A stretch of DNA of 64,000 bases, from assembly GCF_037975245.1 (NCBI RefSeq), contig NC_092582.1:14010077-14074076 (forward strand), written 5' to 3'. Source of the DNA: Apostichopus japonicus. Lineage: Eukaryota > Echinodermata > Holothuroidea > Aspidochirotida > Stichopodidae. Within the stretch, counting starts at the first letter, position 1; every line of letters starts with the position of its first letter. The notes beneath the pieces are model-generated. The model ran no database searches, was not told where the DNA came from, and saw nothing but the letters and a program-made list of their open reading frames with translations. Shown piece by piece: positions 1-15,300 of the stretch. The translations under genes were made by a program, and so were the position numbers.

Positions 1-510
1 ATTTACCAATTCTGACCGTGTTGTTACATCCTGGTTTTCCCACAAACCCCATTTCTGAACCAATGTTGTTATTGATATTGTGTTGATTTGGTTAACTTTT
101 TGGTTATTACCTGATCATGAAATATCATTAGAGAAAATGTTCTCTATTTATAAGTTTGAATATTTCTACGTTTCATTAATAAACAACGAAGAAGAGAGAT
201 ATGTTTCTTAAATGATAATTATTCCACCATTGATTATCGTGGCCTATAAATTATGTAAATAAGTAGGCCATCATTTGATGAACAGTGGTGAAGCTTGAAC
301 ACGAATTCAACCAAAAATGTTGTATTATGGTAAGATGTATGTATGTATGTATGTGTGTATGTATTTTGGATGCTCCTGCAAGCAAGAACTCGCAAGGAAG
401 CCATCATTGGCTTATCAAAGCCGCAAGCTGACCAAAGTCAGTCTCTTAGATTGATAATGAAATGTCATGATTGTCAACAATTCTGTAACTGGAAAAAATA
501 CATTAACCTT
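1..510. other. No gene recognised
   Basis: AT-rich sequence with a short GTAT-type microsatellite around 335-361. Open frames here are short and lack any recognisable domain. Confidence 0.5.
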
Positions 511-575
511 GGAGTGACTCGAACTCGGGACCTTATGATTGAAAGGCACCGGCGTTAAACTGAGCTAACACTCCC
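511..575 (-). other. tRNA-like fragment (tRNA pseudogene or SINE head)
   Basis: On the minus strand a 6-bp acceptor-like pair (GGAGTG with CACTCC) encloses an A-box-like TTAGCTCAGTTTAACG and a B-box-like GAGTTCGAGTC. The D stem does not close and the T stem is poor, so this is a degenerate tRNA or the head of a tRNA-derived SINE rather than a working tRNA. Confidence 0.45.
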
Positions 576-1845
576 AAGATACCAAAGTAATATTCACACA
601 GTCAAGTGTTTGCTTTTCTATCTGACCGAGAACTTGAACAAAAGAATTTCAGGTCCTCGGTTGTGATTTCTAAAGAATCACCACGTCCTCGGAAGAATTC
701 TATTGTATGGGGTATTGTTAAGGTTAGGGTACTTGGATTTGAACAATGGAAAATACAATGGGGCCCTCGGTTGGAAAAACATATGTGTGTTGGCATGATG
801 TCAATATAATTATTTTATATCAATGTAAATTGGGTGTGTGCCCAAAATAAATATCACGCTATAGTAATAAAATGAATGCTGTTTATTTCATGCGTCATAC
901 TGACTGTACATGAGTCATTTACCATGGTTCCCGAACAAGAGCCGTCGCCATGAATATGCTTACACGTGATACACAGAGGTCAACAACTAATTTTCAAATA
1001 AGAAAGCTATTGATTGATGTCCGATAATCCGGTATGGGGAAAAATATAACCCGGATGTGGATATTTTTTATGAGAGGTCAGGCGGGTCGGAAAGGGTGTT
1101 ACGTTATTTGTGTTCTTTGCATATACTAATGAATTGTCAGGTGAGTCTTTGCAGAACGGTCATTGCCATCGATAATGCCAATCCACGCATTGATCGATTC
1201 TCGATAAAGTAGATAAAGAACCCGGATGTGGATATGTCTGTACTCAGGGAGACGAATCATTATAACAATGACCGAGCTTGTACTGACGAATAAATATCAC
1301 AGTTTTGATTATTTCTTTCGGCAACCCTCAGGATCGATCAATCAATCAATTACCCGTAATTGGTAATGATGAAACAAGAACAAAGGATATGTTTAACCAT
1401 ATTCTTTCATTAGTTGTATTTATATATCTTTAAAAGAAACCAAGAGCAAGACATATGAAAACTATTATCAGTATTCAGATTTTCGTGTGTTATATTTTGT
1501 TATTGTTACTGTTGTTGTTATTGTAGTTGTGTATGTCTATTAATGATTCAGAAGTATTCGTCAAAGCAAACGATAATAATCTTTCACTCTGCAGGGATGT
1601 ATAAATTTAAAAGGTAACCTTCCACTTTCTCCCATTTCCAAACTTCTCATCTTATCCGAATCTACTTATTTTGTGCTTTCTTTCTTATTTAACAAAATTG
1701 CGACAAAAGTATCACATGACGAAAGAACCGTAGAGAGCTAGCAGTCTTGGTAATCGTGCAATATACTGGCAGAATTCGACTGTAACTACATGACAAAAAT
1801 GTAAAATGAAAGAAAAAAACAACGAAGATTATGACAGACACTTAC
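576..1845. other. No exon recognised; presumably SLC6 intron sequence
   Basis: Lies downstream (on the minus strand) of SLC6 coding exon 2. Later exons would be expected here or beyond the left edge, but no further SLC6 coding exon was seen. Confidence 0.35.
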
Positions 1846-7065
<5,220 letters not shown>

Positions 7066-7969
7066 CTAATGATGAAGCCAACTTGCGTGTATAGGCCTAT
7101 AAACGCGCGCGTTTTCGGTTAAATTAGCTGGTCGTTTCGTGGAACTGCTAAGATATAATACATAACCATAAACATAGGAATACACTAGAAAATAGCACAA
7201 TTTGAATGTTATTCTGAGTTAATGCAGCCAAAATTTATTGTATATATATATGTTGTGTTACAAGAGGTATAGAAACTGTAATGGAGGCTCATACTGGAAA
7301 TATCCCAAATTTATTTTCAGTTACGATGTACCTCATCTGTTGTGCAGGAAGGTAAGGTAAGGTAAGTTAAGGTAATGTAAGTATCTAGCAATAAGACGTT
7401 TGAAAGATATCTAAGAGAAGCATTGAAACATACTGCTAAACCAGTAGGAAGGCCCGTGACTACCTTGCTTGGAAAAATAAAGTCGCAATTTAAGAACGTT
7501 AACGACAATTTCGAGGAAGCAATAAACCTTGCGCAAGATCGTGATATTTGGCGGAGGTTAATCACTGAGCATGTCGGATAGACGAGACTCAACTTACTAC
7601 TTACTACTACTACCTCGTGGAACTGCTAAGATGTACTACATAAGAATAAATGATGAAGCCAACTTGCGCGTATATATAGGCAAATATACGCGCGCGTTTT
7701 CGGTGAAATTGGCTGGTCGTTTCGTGGAACTGCTAAGATGTACTACATAACAATAAACATAGGATAACACTAGAAAATAGCACAATTTGAATATTATTCT
7801 GAGTTAATGCAGCCGAACTTTATTGTATATCTATGTTGTGTTACAAGAGGTAAAATGTAATGGAGGCTCATACTGGAAATATCCAAAATTTATTTGCAGT
7901 TACGATGTACCTCATCTGCTGTGCAGGAAGGTAAGTATCTAGCACTATATAAGACGTTTGAAAGATATC
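7066..7969. repeat. Duplicated ~300-bp segment flanking a LINE remnant
   Basis: A segment at about 7066-7411 (containing GCGCGCGTTTTCGG, then TCGTGGAACTGCTAAG, then TGCAGGAAGGTAAG) recurs at about 7648-7969 in the same orientation with few differences. A third partial copy of TCGTGGAACTGCTAAG starts near 7615. The intervening sequence is a LINE tail. Confidence 0.8.
7393..7581 (+). pseudogene. LINE reverse-transcriptase ORF, C-terminal remnant
   Basis: A 62-codon open stretch ends in TAG at 7579-7581. It contains GRPVTTLLGK and then EEAINLAQDRDIWRRLI, which resembles the usual C-terminal tail of non-LTR retrotransposon ORF2 proteins (the AxDRxxWRRLV pattern). A TACTAC-type simple tail follows at about 7593-7612, as at many LINE 3' ends. 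The first six codons also occur in the second copy of the flanking duplication, so the LINE-specific part may begin near 7412. There is no reverse-transcriptase core, so this is a dead 5'-truncated copy. Confidence 0.65.
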
Positions 7970-9139
7970 ACTGGTAGCAAAAACGAGTACGGTACTAACT
8001 TCTGACGCGCGCTGTTTCGAAGATGCGCATCCAGACACATATGCCTGTCATCATGCAGGAAGGTGTGCCAAAAAACGGAATGAAGGAGTAAACCTTGATT
8101 TATCCAAGACAAGAAAGGAAATATTGGAGTTTTAATGTCTAATGTTTATATAGCTAATAATTTCGGTTTTGAAAGATATTCAGCTTGAAGATTTAGAACA
8201 ACCCACCAGGGATATAGATGTTAACGTTCATAGTTGACAAATATCATACACTCAGGTATTAACATTTAACGATGTTTATGAATAATTCGTTACTGTAGCC
8301 ATAAAGTCAATATGCATGGTACTGGTAATTATTTAATTTGATGATCGTATTTCTGTTTTCCTTCTTTTCTAAGAATTACTAATGTATATAGTTCATGGAA
8401 TGATGCTATACATAAACATGAATCACTTAAATTTCTAAAAACAATAGAACTATCAACTCAGTTTGACCTACCAAAATACATAAATCAAAGACCACAGAGA
8501 CAGAAGGTGCAAATGTAATCTTAAGATAAACAATACTGTTTGAGATTGAATTGTCAGTAATCAACCTATTGTTTACTAATCGGTGTCAGGAAGGCTAAAA
8601 AAATAAATAAACAAACAAAGAAAGAAAACAGTCATCAACTTAATGCAAACCGAACAATTCAAGCTTTCCACGAAACGTTGACAAATTATTTATTATGACT
8701 TGAAAAGACTTACAGTCTCAAGCGGGTTACGAACCCGGGCCTACATACCCAACTGAGCCATGGAAACTGATGCTATCATCCAGGAACCAGAAGAGGGATC
8801 ATTAAGGTAAAAGAAGAATGAATTGTTGCATCACGTTCAAATAAGTAGAAATTGTACTAAGGACGTTAAGACTTAAATAACAATAAACAATCGCGAGAGC
8901 CTCAGTTTGTCACTAGTCTTGTTTGGTGACGTGTTCGTTATTCTAGAGATCAATCATTATACTATCAAACCAGAAATCATTTATGGCTTCTTTAAGTCAG
9001 ATCATCTCGAAAAAGATACTGTGTACAGAACTCTGGTTAATACATTATTATATTAACTATAATGAATACAGTATTTTAACATTATATTCGGCTCACTTAA
9101 AGAAGGATACCATGCATAGATAGCTGAATACTTTAAGAT

Positions 9140-9141
<2 letters not shown>
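7970..9141. other. No gene seen
   Basis: AT-rich sequence whose only structured item is the tRNA-like piece at 8713-8769. Confidence 0.5.
8713..8769 (-). other. Short tRNA-like fold (SINE remnant)
   Basis: Minus strand: CAGTTTC pairs with GAGACTG (7 bp, one G-T) around an A-box-like TGGCTCAGTTGGGTA and a B-box-like GGGTTCGTAACCC. At 57 nt it has no room for an anticodon arm, so it is a deleted tRNA or tRNA-derived SINE. Confidence 0.4.
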
Positions 9142-9194
<53 letters not shown>

Positions 9195-9246
9195 TATATA
9201 TATATACAGTATATATATATACAGTATATATATATATATATATATA
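9142..9246. repeat. (TA)n microsatellite with CAG interruptions
   Basis: TA dinucleotides with three regularly spaced TACAGTATA interruptions. Confidence 0.97.
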
Positions 9247-9694
9247 AATGTAAAATCAAGTATACAGTGGAGAGTAATTGTGGCTATACGTTCACTCTAC
9301 ACAGTACCATATGTATGCAAGCTGCTATACAGGAAAATGTCAACAAAAGTTACGACAGTACATATTGAACAGAATAAACACTCAAGAGTTAACTGAGTTA
9401 TTTTGGAAGTGTTCGATACACATATAAAGAAGTTTGTACAAAGGTCAATGGTAGATAAAACAGATGACCAGCCTTAGCAAATTGCTGTTGAAGACAGAAT
9501 GAGCTACAGAATATTGTCTTTTCTGTCATTGAACAGGTATATCATATAATACATATACAACGCTATAATACATGTAACAGCATAAACGTTTCCGCCACTA
9601 TGGAACGCGAAAAGGGCAACATTATTTTGTTGTTTAAATTAAGTTTGTTGCTGTTTAAACTAAAGTTGTTGCTGCTATTTTACCATGTTGCTGT

Positions 9695-9905
9695 TGTTCG
9701 TTGATGTCTAAACTTGCGTTGATGACTAAACGCGCGTTAATGTCTAAACTCACGTTGATTTCTAAACTTACTGTTGAAGTCTAAACTCACGTTGATGTCT
9801 AAAACTTTCGTTGCTATCTAAAATTACGGTTGATGCAACTCACGTTGATGTCTAAACTCACGTTGATGTCTACACTTTCGTTGCTATCTAAAGTTACGTT
9901 GTTGT
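9695..9905. repeat. ~18-bp minisatellite
   Basis: About eleven degenerate units of the type CGTTGATGTCTAAACTCA. Variants such as TTGCTATCTAAA recur in a higher-order pattern. Confidence 0.85.
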
Positions 9906-10162
9906 AACACTTTGTGAACGAACATCATTCTTTCTTTTCAAAAAAATTATCACAATCAACCGCAAGTTGCTTCCGTGCAGAGCTAACAACATTTCTCTTA
10001 CATAGATTTTCATGCTAAATACAGCCAATGATGCTTTCTCAAATTTCCCGCGATTTGTTAGGCTAATAGTCCCTTACCCATTGTCTGCAAACATGCTTGC
10101 ATCTTCAGTGCTCAATGCACGCAAAGTATGATGGTTAAACTATGAAACGCAAAAATTGAATA

Positions 10163-10306
10163 AAATCGTTAACGTCCTGATTTGTATAGCAACAGCCATA
10201 TAAATATCGTTAACAACCTGATTTGTCGAACAAAATCACGTTGTTAACGATATTTTCATGATAGTTGCTACAACTCCGAGGACGTTGTTAACGATATTGT
10301 TAACGT
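10163..10306. repeat. Imperfect palindrome (foldback)
   Basis: The two halves are inverted copies. The left half carries CGTTAAC, CCTGATTTG, TAGCAAC and ATATCGTTAACAAC; the right half carries the reverse complements GTTGTTAACGATAT, GTTGCTA and GTTGTTAACGATATTG. It would fold into a long imperfect hairpin. Confidence 0.7.
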
Positions 10307-10566
10307 AATATTTGAATAATTGTTTTATCACAGAAAGTTATGAGTTGAGACAATCTATGAATTTTGCGGGAAGCTACCACAACATGATACATCTCTGATA
10401 CTGAAAAGAACTTTTCATCTCACAGTATGTTTCTTCTCTCCGTATTGAGAGCTGATAATGTAAAATGTGTATTCATACTACAGTCATTTCTTCGTTTCAA
10501 ACTTGCGTAAATTTTCGCGGTCCCTTTGACCATGTGCTTCAAGTCATGATTCTGGTGTAACATTCG

Positions 10567-12435
10567 CAGGCGCGTATCCAGGATTTTCTAACCCGGGGGG
10601 CGCGAATTACTATCTAAGCGGAGCGCCACCATCGGTTGGCGCGCAGCGTACAAGAAAATTTCTGGTTTTGATACCCCCCAGATCACCGGAAATGGCACTT
10701 CTCGGGCTTGAAAATGACCAACCAGATGTACACTTTTACCTGAGAACCAAGTATTTCCCAATAGTTCTTTTTCCATCCATAACCTTTTTGATGATTTTCA
10801 CCAGTCACACATCATGTTCGACCTCATCGCATCTCCTGTGGATCATTGCTTTTGTAGGTGATTCTACGTCGCGGTCCACAATACCCGACAGCCCCACTTT
10901 TCAAAGTTTTCAGCCCATTATTTGTTCAGAATTTGAAAATTCACATTTCTCGTGAATAAACTCACTTCAAAACATACCCATAATGTTGCAAAAAATTGTC
11001 ATCTATGGACAACCAATATAGAAAAACCTCCTTGAACCCCTAACAGACCGGTCAAAATTACACGAGTAGAGGGAAGTATCATGAAGAATGTTGGTCAGGA
11101 AATTTTCGAAAATTCAGACACACTAATTTATTGGTGTACAAATATTAAAACCTCTTATAACGGCTATTATAAAACTTGGTTGAAGGAGACGAAAAAATAG
11201 CAGATATTTCCTTCAACCGAACACTACACACATAGGCGTAGGAGGCGGGGACTCCTACTGAAAGAAAAATAAATTGCAATGATGTAGCTAAAGGAAATGA
11301 ATAGTTTAAAAAATATCTCCTTGATAATTAAAATAAAGTTGTAAGCTTGGCCGACTAATTCGACTTACTAATGTAAAAGATAATTTTACATAATTGGACC
11401 TCCATGCTTTTTCTCCATCTACATAAGACATTTCGTGGTTTACAGCATCCCGCGGTATACTGCGCAATTTCCACGAACCGTACGGTACACGATGGCATGC
11501 GATGTAATAACCGATGCTTACCTATATGATATTGACATTAACATGTTGAACGTGCGCGGGCCGGCGCGCGAAATATTTAGGTTATATTTTTCGGGTAAGT
11601 CGTTACAGCCCCCAAATCAAATGGGTTACTATGACTACACACATCGACAGTTTTGAGGCGGTTCATCCTGGAACCTCGAGTTTCATGCGCACTGATATGA
11701 TGTGATATCTGCTGTTTGCTTTACAAATTCGAACAGGCGCGTAGCGAATACTTTGCCAAGGGAGAGGTGAAGCCTGTAGGCAAACTATCTAAGCGTAGCG
11801 CCACCACGAGTTGGCGCGAAGCGTACAAGAAAATTTTGGCCGAAAATGCCTCCCAGATCGCTGGAAATGACACTTCCACTGCCTTGTAAGTTGCATTTAA
11901 GCATTTTCTATTTTGAAATTACTAGCGATATCATAAAAAAAAATCGCCCCCTTCCAGAAATGCGTCATGTTCCCCGACGACTCGGTCGAGTTCGAGACCA
12001 GCCACAGTTGGTTTCATAGCACAATTGTTTAAGGCATCCATACACACACACGCGTTATGGTAGACCATATATAGTATATATATAGATACATTAGTGAGAG
12101 AGGAAAAATGGAAACGTCAAAAATGGAGTTGTCGGTGAAAGGGGTAGGGTGAGGCGCACGCCCCTTCCGATATCCTCGATCCGTCACTGGCATACCCTGT
12201 GTATATAATAGGGATCAGCGCTGTAATGATGTCACTGTTCGTCTTTCTCTTCCCGGTGTCTTGGCGTATTTCTTCTACTCCCTCCTCCTTTTTCTCTCCT
12301 TCTTCTTTTTCTTTTCCCTTCCTTCCTCCTCCTCTTTTCCCCTCTTTTTTCCCTTTTTCTTCTCTTTTTTTCCTCTCCTCTTTTTCTTACCCGGGGGGCG
12401 CGCGCCCCCAACGCCCCCCCCTGGATACGCACCTG
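10567..12435 (+). mobile_element. Non-autonomous TIR element with 5-bp TSD, copy 1
   Basis: The element starts CAGGCGCGTATCCAGG and ends in the inverted CCTGGATACGCACCTG (15 of 16 matching). It is flanked by the direct 5-bp duplication ATTCG (10562-10566 and 12436-12440). It is 1869 bp long with no transposase frame. A GC-rich end and a pyrimidine-rich block (about 12290-12390) lie inside. It carries two copies of the shared hairpin module (from 10610 and from 11785). Copy 2 lies at 53724-55921. Confidence 0.85.
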
Positions 12436-12440
12436 ATTCG

Positions 12441-13295
12441 TGTGTATAAACTACTGTATTTATATATCGTCAAAGGTAGTCATTGAAGTTTGAGATACTT
12501 AATCGACATTGCGTAAAAATGTTATTTAAATACTATAATTTTCGTGGAGTTGGTTGTTTCCAAATACTGCAAAGCATCCAGGGTAAATGTTGGATCAGTT
12601 GCTCTATGGTTGGATGTAGTCTGCACTTCGTGAGTAACAAGAGGGGCACAATATTGAAGTACTTAGGCAATACACTCACAGAACTAGTTTACTAAACCCG
12701 CCAAGCAAGTTCATTCGTAACACCAATCCAGTTCGGAGTTTCGATTTGCGAAAGGGACTGTGGGTTAAATGGAATATGCACAAACCTCGCTCAGCATTGT
12801 TACGAATTTTAAGAACAAACAGACCGCTAGCATGTTATGCAAGAAACGAATCATCCAAGATATAGTTTTTATTAGGGCTAGGCCTATGTGTTGTAGGTAC
12901 GTACGGTGATATGATCTTTTCTTCACAAATTTTCAGGATTTGTGAATGTGCAGTTGAAACTCCAAAGTTCGAACAGGCCTAATACAATTGCGTGGAATAT
13001 AGCGAGATAAGTACACTGCATGTACGGGGATATTTGAAAAGTTGGGGTTGTTGGTGAAATCGCTGCAAGGTACTATTTACGGAGTTGGCGAGGAGGAAAA
13101 GAAGCGAAATGAAGGTAAAACAGCGAAGCTAGGACACTGGATGACATTCTGCTATATATATTGTGTAGATCATTCACAAAGTACAGGCAGGGACACGATC
13201 TCATCTTTACAACTACACTATAGTAGAGAGGTTTGTCATATAATAAACGCAATTGGATCGGTACGAAAACTTTTGTCTCTAGTAATAATACTGTC
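12441..13295. other. No gene seen
   Basis: Several short open frames on both strands, with no recognised domain and no supporting splice pattern. Confidence 0.45.
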
Positions 13296-13555
13296 ACTCG
13301 TTTAACTTGATTGCCGACATTCACAACATATCCAGACACCGTTTACTGGTTCTTATAAATAGGTTTAAAAGTGCAGTATTTTATGCTGGCATTTTGTCTA
13401 GACACTCGTTTTACTTGATTTCCGACATTCGCAGCGTATCTTTACACATTGCTGAAGGGGCTCAAGGAAAGCAGTTTAAAAACGCAGTGTTTTTATGCTG
13501 GTACTTTGTCTTGACACTCGTTTAACTTGATTTCCGACATTCACAGCGTATAAGC
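13296..13555. repeat. ~110-bp tandem repeat, about 2.3 units
   Basis: The block CGTTTAACTTGATTTCCGAC ATTCACAGCGTAT recurs at about 13298, 13406 and 13518, with intervening similarity including AGTGCAGTATTTTATGCTGG and its variant. Confidence 0.8.
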
Positions 13556-13636
13556 ATAACAATAACATTTTAAAAGGTGTTTACCGGCATGCAGCCTCAT
13601 ATTCGTGTGAGGCGTAACGCTCATGTTATCTGATAT

Positions 13637-13639
<3 letters not shown>

Positions 13640-13729
<90 letters not shown>
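13640..13729. repeat. (TA)n microsatellite
   Basis: Pure TA dinucleotides for about 90 bp. Confidence 0.98.
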
Positions 13730-13732
<3 letters not shown>

Positions 13733-14919
13733 AATATATAGATATATAGACTCGACTAAAGTCTCAACGGTTGTTGTTTTTATTAGAATCACACAATGCA
13801 TGGGTGTATAGTATTTTTCCTAGTTCTCTGTGTGTAGCTAATATCGCACGTACGTGGCTATACTCATTACCAGCAATGAAAGTAACGATATTATTGTTCG
13901 GATTATGTATATCATGAAATGTACCATAATGGCTTCAATGACAGGCGACACTATTATGAAAGAGGGCGCTCCATAAAAATGGATAACATTGGTCTTAAAA
14001 ATAAAACACAGTATAAAAAGAAACCGTGTGTGCAGTTAGGGACGATGATCTGTAATTCATAACTGTCTAAACGTGGATGGAACTTTTGGGCTCGTATTTC
14101 TTTTCACTCCAAATCTTTACATGTTGTTTTGGTTATTTATGACAGTGTACTTGTGTGTTTGAGCTCGATGTTTCTTCTCGTTGTAGTCACACTCATTGTT
14201 ACATATGTATACTAAACTTCATTCATATCATTCATTGACAATTTTGCATGGATATTTCTCTGACGTCACAGCAGAAAGTCGTGTCCAGGTAATAATGAAG
14301 TTGTAAGCAAACTCGCTGGCTGGCAAATTGTCAGCTAGCTTAGTTCAATCCATTGGAGATTGGTAACTACTGACAAATGGTTATAGCTTGGAAGGAAATA
14401 ACTTAGGATATTCTCAATCTTTATTTAATTTTATCCAAGGTTTCCTTCTGAGGGAATTTCTTTGCTATAAGATTGCAAATCTGGATTTACCACTCATTAT
14501 AAGTAAAACTACAAAATTAAGTTCCCTATAGTGACATATCTGATATTAATGTTATGATGTGCATGTTAATTCAACCCCCACCCCGCCAACCATCAACCCC
14601 CCCCCCCCCACCACTCTCTCACCTCTATTCATAGGATTTCGTGGAAGAACTTCATTAATTCAACAATAAATGTGATTTTAAAAGAAATATTTTAAGAAAT
14701 AGAATTAAGGATTTAATTAATTCTTTTCTTCATCTTTGTTGGAGTTATAAGAGACATATGACTACAAGGCAAAAATAATTTAACATTTTGGAGAAAAAAA
14801 ATCAACCTAAATGAAGTAACAGCTGTATGCCGAAAGACCCCTTTTAAATGTAAATTAAAAAAGTTGTATAAATGTAATTTTTTTATAAATTTCATAAAAA
14901 TTGTATAAATGTTACTAAA
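13730..14919. other. No gene seen
   Basis: AT-rich intergenic sequence with a C homopolymer near 14600. Confidence 0.5.
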
Positions 14920-15221
14920 AAAAGGAAGCACGTTTTACTCTATTGCTCGGGCTGTTGACCGTCGACTATTCACAAGTGCAATCCCGCTACTGTTTCGCAC
15001 GGGGGCTTTTGCCTGCTGCGTTTCCGCCCTGGGCCGGTTCGCCCCTCCTTAGACAACCGGGACGACCATACCTCCGTACGGTCAACCTATATTGATGCAG
15101 AACTTAGCGTGGACACTCGATCGCCATAGCACAACGAACCGCAGTGATTCCGAACTCACGCAATCCAATGCCTCCGACTTCCATGTAGCTGGATTACAGG
15201 CGCACGCCACAACGCCCAGTC
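14920..15221 (-). ncRNA. 7SL RNA (signal recognition particle RNA)
   Basis: Minus-strand sequence follows the metazoan 7SL RNA from end to end. In order: a 5' Alu-domain start ACTGGGCGTTGTGGCG with GCCTGTAATCCAGCTA; the S-domain segment GTGTCCACGCTAAGTTCTGC then ATCAATAT; then CTAAGGAGGGGCGAACCGGC; the helix-8 GGAA tetraloop in GGGCGGAAACGC (15018-15029); and the returning strand with GGGATTGCACTTGTGAATAG. The transcript would end in the T run at 14917-14923, about 302 nt, close to the human ~300 nt. SRP RNA scaffolds the particle that targets nascent secretory and membrane proteins to the ER. Upstream is a TATAA about 24 nt before the start, a B-box-like GGTTCAAGAC and two TATGCAT octamer-like sites, suggesting an active RNA polymerase III gene. 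A pseudogene cannot be excluded. Confidence 0.92.
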
Positions 15222-15224
15222 GAT

Positions 15225-15300
15225 ATATGTCAGCGTTATAAATTGTCTTGAACCATTCATTCGAAAACATGCATATTCATTTGCTGCTTATGCATATTCA
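15225..15300 (-). promoter_or_regulatory. Putative pol III promoter of the 7SL gene
   Basis: Reading on the minus strand toward the RNA: two ATATGCAT octamer-like motifs, GGTTCAAGAC (B-box-like), then TTTATAA about 24 nt before the start. This layout fits the external pol III elements known for 7SL genes; function is inferred. Confidence 0.4.

Noticed and set aside
12199-12486. Open frames over the TTCCTCCTCTTT tract on both strands
   Set aside because: Pyrimidine-rich internal sequence of the TIR element; the same tract recurs at 55740-55870 in copy 2.
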